Position numbers and translations under genes: made by a program. A model generated the notes under the pieces. That model was not told the DNA's origin and did no database searches. It worked only from the letters and a program-made list of their open reading frames with translations. From an uncultured Lachnospiraceae bacterium (GTDB lineage: Bacteria; Bacillota; Clostridia; Lachnospirales; Lachnospiraceae), in NCBI GenBank assembly GCA_900317825.1, contig ONIH01000002.1:55656-119655 (forward strand): a stretch of DNA of 64,000 nucleotides, written 5' to 3'. Positions within the stretch are counted from its first letter, which is position 1, and each line of letters begins with the position of its first letter. Positions 1 to 7,963 of the stretch are shown here, piece by piece.

Positions 1-535
1 ATTCAAAAAGGACGGTTCTACCTGGCTTCATATCGGAGATAATGATTACTCTTTAGATAATGTCACAGGAGTAAAGGACAGCGATTATTATACGGCTTCG
101 ACTATAAAGGATACCATCGACAAGGAGCTCGCAAAGCTTCCGTCGGTAAGTCAGCTGACTGTAGGCGACACAGAAAGAGTCTATAATATCCAGAAGGTCT
201 ACAACTCACTGACGGCTTACCAGCAGTCGTTCATACCGGAGTCTACGGTTCAGACTATCGAGGATCTGGTAAACAGAGCTAATGTCCTTACAGGAAAGAC
301 AAAGACTGACACCTCTGGTACGACAAAAACTAAAGAAGATACTGCCACTTCAGATGATACGCTAATGACTGATACAGAAAAGACTGAAGCGGCTTCTGAT
401 ACGAACAAAGAAGAGGCTGCTTCTGAGGCAGTGGCAGAAGAAAATGAAGACGATGGTACAGAGCCTGTCGATGAGACAGACGATGAAACTGTTGAAGAGA
501 CACAGGCTACAGATGCAGATTCTGATAATGCCTGA
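1..535 (+). CDS. 3' end of a secreted/surface-type protein (partial)
   Basis: An open frame (codons from base 2) enters from the left edge and stops with TGA at 533-535, so only about 177 C-terminal residues are visible. The first ~95 residues include a segment (VYNIQKVYNSLTAYQQSFI) resembling the small repeated helical modules common in Gram-positive extracellular proteins. The last ~80 residues are low-complexity and rich in Asp, Glu and Thr, as in linkers or tails of exported proteins. No catalytic motif or sortase signal is visible. A strong terminator follows directly, so it is not transcribed with motA. I do not recognise the family; the extracellular location is inferred from composition only. 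Confidence 0.6.
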   Translation, partial: FKKDGSTWLHIGDNDYSLDNVTGVKDSDYYTASTIKDTIDKELAKLPSVSQLTVGDTERVYNIQKVYNSLTAYQQSFIPESTVQTIEDLVNRANVLTGKTKTDTSGTTKTKEDTATSDDTLMTDTEKTEAASDTNKEEAASEAVAEENEDDGTEPVDETDDETVEETQATDADSDNA

Positions 536-551
536 CAGAAACTGAATAACT

Positions 552-602
552 CCATGTTGTTTCCCATGCAAATGTGGAAATAACATGGATTTTTGTTTTT
601 TT
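552..602 (+). terminator. Rho-independent terminator after the first gene
   Basis: A 13-bp stem (552-564 with 576-588, one G-T pair) with an 11-nt loop is followed by a T-rich run broken by a single G. It lies 16 bases after the stop codon of the partial first gene and separates that gene from the flagellar operon. Confidence 0.85.
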
Positions 603-684
603 CTTCATTTTTTCTTTATTTTTTCGGCGAAAAAGTATAGAATAGTAATCATTGAAGCATGAGGCCATTAAATGTGTTGTTAGG

Positions 685-750
685 TTCGAAAAACTACTAA
701 TTCTAGTATATTTTTTGAAAAAAGCACACTATTTTTCTCGAAAAAAGTAG
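685..750. promoter_or_regulatory. Pair of AT-rich dyads upstream of the motA promoter
   Basis: Two imperfect inverted repeats lie next to each other: 685-719 (TTCGAAAAA arm, with inner TACTA/TAGTA) and 729-750 (CTATTTTTC against GAAAAAAGTAG). The second abuts the -35 box of the motA promoter. Both share a TCGAAAAA core followed by a TA-rich block. The position suggests protein-binding sites or bent DNA controlling the flagellar operon. The binding factor is unknown, and the AT-rich background makes chance similarity possible. Confidence 0.35.
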
Positions 751-776
751 ACAAACGGCTTCTAATCTAGTAATAT
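748..776 (+). promoter_or_regulatory. Sigma-A-like promoter of the flagellar/chemotaxis operon
   Basis: TAGACA (748-753) and TAATAT (771-776) are separated by 17 bp. They precede a leader of about 45 nt and a good ribosome-binding site (AGGGGG at 818-823) before the GTG start of motA. No sigma-28 consensus is visible here, so the operon that carries sigma-28 seems to be started by the housekeeping sigma factor. Confidence 0.6.
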
Positions 777-830
777 AGTATATGATGTTTTTAGTGACGT
801 CAGAAAAAGAAAACCACAGGGGGCAACACA

Positions 831-1625
831 GTGGATATAGCATCGTTATTAGGACTTGTACTTGGTCTTGTAATGACCATATACGGAATAGTTTCTACCG
901 GAGCAAGTATACAATCGTATATTGATCCTCCGTCGATCATTATCACCATCGGAGGTTCACTGTCAGCACTTCTTACCAGTATGAAGCTTCCAGACGTTAT
1001 CAACGCCCTGAAGAATGGTATCAAGCTGGCTGTAAACGAACCGAAGAACTCAGACCCTAAGGAGGTCATCACCCAGATACTGGATATGGCAAACGTGGCC
1101 AGGAAAGAAGGACTCCTCGCACTTGAGGAAACTGCAAATGGAATTGATGATGAGTTCCTGAAGAAGGGCGTTATGCTTGTCGTCGATGGTACAGAGGCTG
1201 ACCTCGTAAGAGCTATCTTAGAGAATGATATGGGTTCTATGGTAGCGAGACATCAGACTATCATAGGTTTCTTTGATTTCTGGGCTGCCCAGTGTCCTGC
1301 ATGGGGTATGATCGGTACCCTGATCGGACTTATAAATATGCTTAAAGATCTGCAGGATGCTTCGTCTATCGGACCGAACATGGCCACGGCACTTATCACC
1401 ACATTCTACGGATCACTCATCGCAAACTGGATCTGCCAGCCTATAGAGCAGAAGCTTAAGGTTAATTCTGATGCTGAGGTTCAGACGAAGACTCTTATGG
1501 TTGAGGGACTTCTTTCTATTCAGGCAGGTGAGAACCCTAGAGTAATCGAAGAGAAGCTTAAGACCTTCCTTGCACCTTCAGAGAGAAACTCAGTAGGAAC
1601 TGAGCAGGAAGGCGGTGAAGCCTAA
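831..1625 (+). CDS. motA: Flagellar motor stator protein MotA
   Basis: 264 residues, normal for MotA. It forms the ion-conducting stator with MotB and pushes on FliG. Membrane segments are visible near residues 2-22, 33-50, 157-175 and 183-203, with a large charged cytoplasmic loop between the second and third. Pro156, just before the third segment in the CPAWGMIGTLIGL stretch, matches the conserved stator proline. The start is GTG at 831, supported by AGGGGG seven bases upstream. It is the first gene of the operon; its stop overlaps the motB start (TAATG), implying translational coupling. Ion selectivity (proton or sodium) cannot be read from the sequence. Confidence 0.95.
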   Translation: MDIASLLGLVLGLVMTIYGIVSTGASIQSYIDPPSIIITIGGSLSALLTSMKLPDVINALKNGIKLAVNEPKNSDPKEVITQILDMANVARKEGLLALEETANGIDDEFLKKGVMLVVDGTEADLVRAILENDMGSMVARHQTIIGFFDFWAAQCPAWGMIGTLIGLINMLKDLQDASSIGPNMATALITTFYGSLIANWICQPIEQKLKVNSDAEVQTKTLMVEGLLSIQAGENPRVIEEKLKTFLAPSERNSVGTEQEGGEA

Positions 1626-2482
1626 TGGCTTTCAAGAAACCTGAAGAACCGCCAAAGACCTTCCCTCTATGGCAGTCGACCTTCTCGGATCTGATGAACC
1701 TTCTGCTTTGCTTTTTCGTGCTTTTATTCTCTATGTCGACGCTTGAACAGGATAAGCTGCAGCAGGTGGCACAGTCTATAGATCAGGCTTTCTCGATACT
1801 CCCGAGTGGCGGTGCTTCTGTTTCAGATGGTGTTATGGTATCAAACGGTATCTCACAGCTCCCTGATGTAGCGAACTACTTTGGTTCTTCTCTCAGCAAG
1901 GCACCGAATGACGAGGGCGATGACCCGAACGGAAAGGCAGCAGCCAGCGGAGATGCAAAGGCTGCTTCCAAGTCAGAAGACGATGCGAAGAAAGCAGTCG
2001 AAAAGGAAGCACTTGATGAATCGGAGCAGATGGCTCAGGATATAGAGGAGCAGGCAAAGTACTACGGTATTCAGGATGATGTACAGATAGACTTCAATGG
2101 TCAGTATGTCAGACTTACCCTGAACGGTGCTTTCCTCTTCGATTCTGGAAAGGCTGAGCTTAAGTCAGGAGCCCGTCCTATAGTAAAGAAGATAAGCCAG
2201 ATACTGAATGGCTATAAGAGTTCTCTTATAGAGGTTGAAGGACATACGGATAATGTACCGATACATTCGGCAAAGTACGAGGATAATAACGTTCTCTCAG
2301 CTTATAGAGCTCTGAACGTAGCAAATGACATCCGTAAGTATTCTACTGTAAAGGCTTCGCATATATATTCCTCAGGACGCGGACAGTATGATCCTGTCGC
2401 CAGCAACAAAACTCCTGAAGGCAGAGCCCGTAACAGAAGAGTAGAGATAAAGATATATAACTCCTATTACTCGAAGAGATAA
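1625..2482 (+). CDS. motB: Flagellar motor stator protein MotB (OmpA-type peptidoglycan-binding domain)
   Basis: 285 residues. The N-terminal part has one membrane segment (about 20-40) with Asp22 in the position of the conserved ion-carrying aspartate. An Ala/Lys/Asp-rich linker (about 95-140) follows, then an OmpA/MotB domain (about 160-280) with VEGHTDN and GRARNRRVEIKI signatures that anchors the stator to peptidoglycan. It is translationally coupled to motA by a one-base overlap. Pairing with motA and the complete key motifs make the call secure. Confidence 0.95.
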   Translation: MAFKKPEEPPKTFPLWQSTFSDLMNLLLCFFVLLFSMSTLEQDKLQQVAQSIDQAFSILPSGGASVSDGVMVSNGISQLPDVANYFGSSLSKAPNDEGDDPNGKAAASGDAKAASKSEDDAKKAVEKEALDESEQMAQDIEEQAKYYGIQDDVQIDFNGQYVRLTLNGAFLFDSGKAELKSGARPIVKKISQILNGYKSSLIEVEGHTDNVPIHSAKYEDNNVLSAYRALNVANDIRKYSTVKASHIYSSGRGQYDPVASNKTPEGRARNRRVEIKIYNSYYSKR

Positions 2483-2504
2483 AGGAAGAAAGAGAGCATT
2501 AGAG

Positions 2505-3050
2505 ATGAAAAAAAGTTTACTCACGATGATCACTCTTGCACTGGTGCTGATCAACCTCCTGCTGACAGCTATCATAGCAGTAGCTATCCTGCCGGAAGTG
2601 AAGAATGTCAATTCACTTGTATCAAAGGTAGCTTCCGCTATTGACCTGAATGAGAATGGTACAGCTACTGCTGATGGAAGTGGCGGTTCTTCTGCATCGA
2701 ATGTTCCAATCGAGGATCAGACGATGGTATCGATCGGTGGAGATGACGGTCTCACGATAAACCTCAAGTCAAGTGACGGTCAGACTCATATGGCTGTCAT
2801 CAAGGCTCAGCTCGTCATGAACTCAAAGGCAGAGAGCTATAAGACAAACTATGCCGCTCTGACAAATGAGACTGGATCAGCTGCAGGCCAGGTTTCTCAG
2901 GCTATACAGCAGACAGTATCACAGTACACTGTTGAACAGATGCAGAATGACCAGCAGACAGTCATAGACGCCTGCACTAAGGCCGTTCAGAAGATTTTTG
3001 ATAAAGAGTTTGTAGTAGGTGTGTCATTTACAAATGTTATCTATCAGTAA
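2505..3050 (+). CDS. fliL: Flagellar basal body-associated protein FliL
   Basis: 181 residues: a short cytoplasmic start, one membrane helix (about 7-31), a Ser/Gly-rich linker and a C-terminal periplasmic-side FliL domain. FliL surrounds the MotAB stator and supports its function under load. The C-terminal stretch (KIFDKEFVVGVSFTNVIYQ) fits the family ending. Start ATG 2505 is preceded by a purine-rich site. It sits between motB and fliM, the usual place in Clostridia and Bacilli. Sequence conservation is weak, so gene order supports the call. Confidence 0.85.
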   Translation: MKKSLLTMITLALVLINLLLTAIIAVAILPEVKNVNSLVSKVASAIDLNENGTATADGSGGSSASNVPIEDQTMVSIGGDDGLTINLKSSDGQTHMAVIKAQLVMNSKAESYKTNYAALTNETGSAAGQVSQAIQQTVSQYTVEQMQNDQQTVIDACTKAVQKIFDKEFVVGVSFTNVIYQ

Positions 3051-3068
3051 AGAGAATGGGGTGGTATC

Positions 3069-4052
3069 ATGAGTGATGTCCTCTCCCAGGCAGAAATCGA
3101 TAACCTCCTGAGCGCCATGAGCAAAGGCGAGGTGGACGTCGATGAGATGACACAGCCTAAGGAAGTCCAGGTTAGAGAATACGACTTCTCCAGGCCGTCA
3201 AAGTTCTCCAAGGAGCACCTGAGGACACTTGAGATCATATTTGAGCATTACGGCAGACTTCTGTCTACGAACCTTCCTGTTTACCTTCGCAAAAGCGTAC
3301 AGGTAGAGGTCATGAACTCAGAAGCCGTTACGTTTCAGGAGTTTACGAACGCTCTGTCGAATCCGGTGCTTTTAGGAGTCGTTGACTTCGAGCCATTGAA
3401 GGGTAATATCATCATGGAGATGGCTACCAAGCTGGGTTTTGCGATAGTAGACCGAATGCTTGGAGGCGAAGGAGAACCCCTTGAGAAGACAAGGGATTTT
3501 ACAGAGATAGAGATCCTTATCATACAGCGTGTCATGAATATGTGCGTAGATCTTCTCCGCGAACCGTGGGAGAACGTCGTGGATATTCATCCGAAGCTGA
3601 ACAGGATAGAGACGAATCCGCAGTTCGCCCAGATCATTTCACCGTCTGAGATGATCTCGATAGTTACGCTGAACCTGAAGATCGGTGATGTGGAAGGCCT
3701 CATGAATATCTGTCTTCCGTATCTGACGCTTGAGCCGGTAATGGACAAGCTGAATACGAAGTTCTGGTTCTCAAATATGCAGGAACACGATGAGCAGGTA
3801 TCGACAGATGATATGGAAGGCCTGATCAGAAGTACCCAGGTTCCTGTTACAGCTGTATTAGGTAATTCCACCATCAGCGTGAATGATTTTATCTCACTGC
3901 AGAATGGTGATATCATAAGACTTGACAGAAAAGCAGATGATGAGCTTGATGTCTATGTCGGAGCTATAAAGAAATTCAATGCGCTTCCCGGTACATACGA
4001 TAATAAGTACGCTGTCCGGGTGACAAATGTGATACGAGAGGAAGAAGGTTAG
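3069..4052 (+). CDS. fliM: Flagellar motor switch protein FliM
   Basis: 327 residues, normal for FliM, the middle part of the C-ring that receives CheY-P. The N-terminal peptide LSQAEIDNLL is the classic CheY-binding EIDNLL motif. The middle domain (about 40-230) is CheC-like, and a C-terminal SpoA domain (about 250-325) carries the VTAVLGNSTISVNDFISLQ block. Start ATG 3069 follows a GGGGTGG site. One base separates its stop from fliY. Confidence 0.95.
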   Translation: MSDVLSQAEIDNLLSAMSKGEVDVDEMTQPKEVQVREYDFSRPSKFSKEHLRTLEIIFEHYGRLLSTNLPVYLRKSVQVEVMNSEAVTFQEFTNALSNPVLLGVVDFEPLKGNIIMEMATKLGFAIVDRMLGGEGEPLEKTRDFTEIEILIIQRVMNMCVDLLREPWENVVDIHPKLNRIETNPQFAQIISPSEMISIVTLNLKIGDVEGLMNICLPYLTLEPVMDKLNTKFWFSNMQEHDEQVSTDDMEGLIRSTQVPVTAVLGNSTISVNDFISLQNGDIIRLDRKADDELDVYVGAIKKFNALPGTYDNKYAVRVTNVIREEEG

Positions 4053-4053
4053 G

Positions 4054-5211
4054 ATGGGAGATACCACGATATCTCAGGATGAGATCGACGCGCTCCTGAA
4101 TGCTTCGAATAATGGAGGAGCAGCTCCGTCGGATGCATCCACAGAGCCAGAGGGTCTTACCGAACAGGAAAAAGATACCATCGGTGAAGTCGCGAACATC
4201 AGCATGGGAACGGCAGCCACCACCCTGTTCTCCCTGGTAAATAAAAAAGTCGAGATTTCCACTCCGGTTGTCTCGATGGCAAACTGGGATGACATTGTAA
4301 ATATGTACGAACGTCCCTGTGTAATGGTAAAGATCAGTTACACCAAGGGACTTAACGGAAGCAACATCCTCATCCTGAAGGAAAACGATGTAAAGATAAT
4401 CACCGACCTGATGATGGGCGGAGACGGAACGAACATTGACGGAGAGATCACTGAGCTCCACTTGTCAGCCATTTCCGAAGCCATGAACCAGATGATGGGA
4501 TCAGCGTCGACAGCGCTTTCGTCCATGCTGAACATGACTGTGGATATATCGCCACCGCAGTCAGACCTGATCGACCTGCAGGAGCAGGTCAAGGGAGGAG
4601 ATATAGATTCGTTCCTTGACGGAACCTTCGTCCTGATCGATTTCAAGATGCTGATCGGTGACCTGGTGGATTCGAAGATGATGCAGCTGTATCCTATCAG
4701 CCTTGCAAAAGAGATGTGTTCGCTCGTAGCGAATAACATGCAGGAGGATTCGAAATCCACTACAGAGGATATGAACTTTACGCCGCCTCCAGCTGAACCG
4801 CAGCCACAGTCTCAGCCGGCACCGGCACAGAATACAGTAGACAACGGGGCACAGTATATGCAGCAAAATCCGGGCAGTATGCCACCACCGCCATCACAGC
4901 CTGTAGTAAATAGTACGGTGAATGTCCAGGGAGCGCAGTTCACACCATTTGTGTCGAACATCACTCCGCAGCTGGCAAATGAAAATATCGACCTCATAAT
5001 GGACGTTCCTCTTGAGGTGACGGTAGAGTTGGGAAGAACCCATAAATCTATCCATGACATCCTTGAGTTTTCTCCGGGAACTATCATCGAGCTGAACAAA
5101 ATAGCTGGTGAGCCTGTAGATGTCCTGGTAAATGGAAAATACGTAGCTAAAGGCGAGGTAGTCGTCATCGAAGAATCCTTCGGTGTCCGTATTACCGAGA
5201 TTGTAAAATAA
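4054..5211 (+). CDS. fliY: Flagellar motor switch phosphatase FliY (CheC-type plus SpoA)
   Basis: 385 residues, the long FliN form of Gram-positive bacteria. It starts with a second CheY-binding-like peptide (SQDEIDALL). Two CheC-type phosphatase sites follow (GEVANISMG near residue 45 and SEAMNQMMG near 145), both keeping the Glu and Asn needed to dephosphorylate CheY-P. A Pro/Gln-rich linker (about 245-290) leads to a C-terminal SpoA domain like FliN (about 310-385). It therefore likely acts both as a C-ring structural part and as a motor-bound CheY-P phosphatase. CheC, encoded later in the operon, is a second such enzyme. Confidence 0.94.
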   Translation: MGDTTISQDEIDALLNASNNGGAAPSDASTEPEGLTEQEKDTIGEVANISMGTAATTLFSLVNKKVEISTPVVSMANWDDIVNMYERPCVMVKISYTKGLNGSNILILKENDVKIITDLMMGGDGTNIDGEITELHLSAISEAMNQMMGSASTALSSMLNMTVDISPPQSDLIDLQEQVKGGDIDSFLDGTFVLIDFKMLIGDLVDSKMMQLYPISLAKEMCSLVANNMQEDSKSTTEDMNFTPPPAEPQPQSQPAPAQNTVDNGAQYMQQNPGSMPPPPSQPVVNSTVNVQGAQFTPFVSNITPQLANENIDLIMDVPLEVTVELGRTHKSIHDILEFSPGTIIELNKIAGEPVDVLVNGKYVAKGEVVVIEESFGVRITEIVK

Positions 5212-5237
5212 ATCAAATGTAACAAGGAGATGACAAA

Positions 5238-5600
5238 ATGGGAAAGAATATTCTTATCTGTGATGATGCAGCATTTATGAGGATGATGATAAAGGATATC
5301 CTTACAAAGAATGGCTATAACGTAGTCGGTGAGGCAGAGAATGGTGTTAAGGCCATTGAGATGTACACCGAGACAAAGCCGGATCTGGTACTCATGGATA
5401 TCACAATGCCTGAGATGGACGGTATTGGAGCACTTAAGGGAATCCGCGCTAAGGATCCTAATGCTCAGGTCATCATGTGTTCAGCCATGGGCCAGCAGGC
5501 CATGGTTATCGAAGCTATCCAGTCAGGTGCCAAGGACTTTATCGTAAAGCCTTTCCAGGCGGAACGAGTGCTTGAAGCCGTCAAAAAGGTTATTGGCTGA
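5238..5600 (+). CDS. cheY: Chemotaxis response regulator CheY
   Basis: 120 residues, a single receiver domain. The acidic pair is Asp9-Asp10, the phospho-acceptor is Asp54 (LVLMDITMPEMDG), the switch Ser is Ser82 and the conserved Lys is Lys104 (VKPF), so all key residues are present. Phosphorylated by CheA, it binds FliM/FliY to change motor rotation. The start has a clear AAGGAGATGACAAA leader. Its intact site contrasts with the degenerate receiver of CheB in the same operon. Confidence 0.95.
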   Translation: MGKNILICDDAAFMRMMIKDILTKNGYNVVGEAENGVKAIEMYTETKPDLVLMDITMPEMDGIGALKGIRAKDPNAQVIMCSAMGQQAMVIEAIQSGAKDFIVKPFQAERVLEAVKKVIG

Positions 5601-5989
5601 TGTTCCTTGCATCCGGTCTCGAGAGTTTCGGACAGCTGTTAGTTGCGATACTTATGTTTGTGGTGGTAGTAGCTCTGTGCTACTTTACCACCCATTTTAT
5701 TGCTGGCTATCAGAAAAAAAGGCTGTCAGTCGGGAACTTCGCCGTCGTAGACACGATGAAGATAGCGAACAACAAATTCCTGGCTATAGTAAAAGCGGGA
5801 AAGGATAACTATTACCTTATCGGAGTAGGAAAAGACGAGATCACATTTCTTGACAAATTAGATAAGGATGACATCAGCTTCAAATCTGACTCCGGGTCGA
5901 TGATTCCGGGAAAGAATCCAGATTTTGGCAGGTTTAAAGAGATGTTTATGAAATACGCAGGACGTGGAAAGGATAACACAGACGACTGA
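5600..5989 (+). CDS. fliO: Flagellar export apparatus protein FliO (FliZ type)
   Basis: 129 residues. One membrane helix (about 10-32) is followed by a small basic cytoplasmic domain (about 38-95) of FliO type. FliO is a chaperone for assembly of the FliP ring. The family is poorly conserved; the call rests on architecture and on its place between cheY and fliP. It overlaps both neighbours by one base (TGATG at each junction), indicating coupled translation. Confidence 0.82.
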   Translation: MFLASGLESFGQLLVAILMFVVVVALCYFTTHFIAGYQKKRLSVGNFAVVDTMKIANNKFLAIVKAGKDNYYLIGVGKDEITFLDKLDKDDISFKSDSGSMIPGKNPDFGRFKEMFMKYAGRGKDNTDD

Positions 5990-6894
5990 TGAAGCGTTTT
6001 TGGAAGATATTCACGACCATTCTGGTATGTCTGGGACTCGTATTTTTCTCATCGGCCATTTTTCTTGTATGCACATCAGAGACTGCTCACGCTACCTCTA
6101 CGAATTCAACGAATTCAGCTAATGGCACGACAAACGAGAGGGCCCGTGCGGATGGAAGAGCAAGAGTGAATGATGATTATGGTGGAACGAATCAGTCCCC
6201 TAACACTACAGATGAGTCTACAAGCACTGGATCAGGTGGTTTCAGCCTGAACTTCAACGGAGATTCCGGTTCACTGAGCGCGACCGTTCGTATCCTTCTG
6301 GTACTGACGGTCCTTTCACTTTCACCAGCTATACTCGTTATGATGACGAGCTTTACCCGTATCATCATAGTGCTGCATTTCATCCGTCTTGCACTGGGAA
6401 CCCAGACTTCGCCGCCGAACCAGGTCCTTATAGGACTTTCTCTGTTCCTTACGCTTTTTATCATGTGGCCGACTTTTTCATCTGTGTACAACAATGCAAT
6501 CGTGCCGTTTGATCAGGGAAAGATCACTCAGGAACAGGCGTATAACCGCGGCAAGGAGCCTATTAGGGAATTCATGTACGGGCAGACTCAGTCTAAGGAC
6601 TTAAACCTCTTCTGTGACATCGCAGGCATCACCTACGATGACTATGATGACGTTCCTATGCATGTACTTATTCCCAGCTTTATCTTAAGCGAGCTGAGGA
6701 CTGCGTTTATCATGGGATTCCTTATCTACATTCCATTTATAGTGATAGATATGGTAGTCGCGTCAGTGCTCATGTCCATGGGTATGATGATGCTTCCGCC
6801 TACGACTATATCTCTGCCGTTCAAAATACTTCTATTCATAATGGCAGACGGCTGGAACTTAGTTATCGGAAGCCTTGTAAAGACCTTCCAGTAA
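5989..6894 (+). CDS. fliP: Flagellar type III secretion protein FliP, with extended N-terminus
   Basis: 301 residues, longer than the usual ~250. A signal-peptide-like segment (about 1-36, ending near TAHA) is followed by about 50 residues rich in Asn, Thr, Ser and Gly, then the FliP core with its four membrane helices. Family blocks are visible: MTSFTRIIIVLHFIRLALG, the PPNQVLIGLSLFLT block and FIPFIVIDMVV-like segments near the C-terminus. FliP forms the core ring of the export gate with FliQ and FliR. The low-complexity insert before the core is unusual and may be removed or exposed outside the membrane. Confidence 0.94.
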   Translation: MKRFWKIFTTILVCLGLVFFSSAIFLVCTSETAHATSTNSTNSANGTTNERARADGRARVNDDYGGTNQSPNTTDESTSTGSGGFSLNFNGDSGSLSATVRILLVLTVLSLSPAILVMMTSFTRIIIVLHFIRLALGTQTSPPNQVLIGLSLFLTLFIMWPTFSSVYNNAIVPFDQGKITQEQAYNRGKEPIREFMYGQTQSKDLNLFCDIAGITYDDYDDVPMHVLIPSFILSELRTAFIMGFLIYIPFIVIDMVVASVLMSMGMMMLPPTTISLPFKILLFIMADGWNLVIGSLVKTFQ

Positions 6895-6903
6895 GGAGAA
6901 GAA

Positions 6904-7173
6904 ATGACTGAAGCTCAGGTACTTGACATAATGCGTGACGCTTTTTACAACGTCATAGTCTGCTCGGCGCCGATGCTGCTGATATCCCTGGTAGTCGGTC
7001 TGGTCATCAGTATTTTCCAGACTGTTACATCGATTCAGGAACAGACGCTCACATTCGTTCCAAAGATCATATCCATTTTTATCGCGCTCCTTATCTTCGG
7101 TTCATTTATTATGAGGACGCTGGTGACTTATATCACCGATCTCTGGTCGAATTTTAACGTTTATATAAAGTAA
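6904..7173 (+). CDS. fliQ: Flagellar type III secretion protein FliQ
   Basis: 89 residues, exactly the family size, with two membrane hairpin helices (about 15-40 and 50-75). The SIFQTVTSIQEQTLTFVPK stretch is characteristic. It packs around FliP and FliR in the export gate. The start follows AAGGAGAAGAA. It lies 9 bases after fliP and 7 before fliR. Confidence 0.95.
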   Translation: MTEAQVLDIMRDAFYNVIVCSAPMLLISLVVGLVISIFQTVTSIQEQTLTFVPKIISIFIALLIFGSFIMRTLVTYITDLWSNFNVYIK

Positions 7174-7180
7174 CAGATAT

Positions 7181-7963
7181 ATGGTAAATTATACCTTTGA
7201 CCTGTACCAGGTGGAGTATTTCCTTCTGGTACTTGTGCGTATAAGCTGCTTTGTATTCACGGCACCTTTCTTTTCGATGAAAGGAGTTCCGAACCTGACA
7301 AAAATTGGTTTCTCGGCGATCCTCTCTATTATGATGATAGAGACGATGCCGGCAAACGAGGCAGACTATACCGGAGTGATCGGGTATGCTATCCTCGTTT
7401 TTAAAGAAGCGATAACTGGAATGCTTCTCGGCTTTTCTGCGTCGATAGCAAACTACATAGTAGTATTTGCGGGAAATGTCATGGACATGGACATCGGGTT
7501 CGCTATGGCCACAGAGTTCGATATGTCGATGAATACGCAGATTACGATCACGTCAAATATGTACTACTATTTTACCCTTCTTCTGATGCTGGTAGGAGGG
7601 ATGCACAGATTCCTTATCAGGGCGCTGGCGGATTCATTTTCGCTGATACCACTTGGAGGGGCAGTATTCAGAAGAGATGTGCTGCTCCAGTCGATGATCA
7701 GTTATATGAGGAACCTGTTTGTATTAGGTTTCAGGATAATGCTTCCGGTGTTCACAGTCATGCTGGTCATGAATGTGGTTCTCGGTGTCATGGCAAAAGT
7801 GGCTCCGCAGATGAATATGTTCTCTGTCGGTGTCCAGATAAAGATCCTGGCTGCTTTTGCAGTCATGTACCTGATGGTATTCCTGTTCCCTGAAGTAGTA
7901 GATATGGTCTCAGAACAGCTGAGAGCGAACATGCGAAACTTTGCCGGAGGGCTGCACTATTGA
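7181..7963 (+). CDS. fliR: Flagellar type III secretion protein FliR
   Basis: 260 residues with six predicted membrane segments. The opening (LVRISCFVFTAPFFSMKGVP) and the FAGNVMDMDIGFAMA block match FliR. It completes the FliP5-FliQ4-FliR1 export gate. No strong ribosome-binding site is seen, so translation is probably coupled to fliQ. Its end overlaps the TTG start of flhB by 4 bases (TTGA). Confidence 0.94.
   Translation: MVNYTFDLYQVEYFLLVLVRISCFVFTAPFFSMKGVPNLTKIGFSAILSIMMIETMPANEADYTGVIGYAILVFKEAITGMLLGFSASIANYIVVFAGNVMDMDIGFAMATEFDMSMNTQITITSNMYYYFTLLLMLVGGMHRFLIRALADSFSLIPLGGAVFRRDVLLQSMISYMRNLFVLGFRIMLPVFTVMLVMNVVLGVMAKVAPQMNMFSVGVQIKILAAFAVMYLMVFLFPEVVDMVSEQLRANMRNFAGGLHY

Noticed and set aside
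748-830. Sigma-28 promoter for motA
   Set aside because: No TAAA and GCCGATAA-like boxes at proper spacing; the sigma-A-like boxes fit better.
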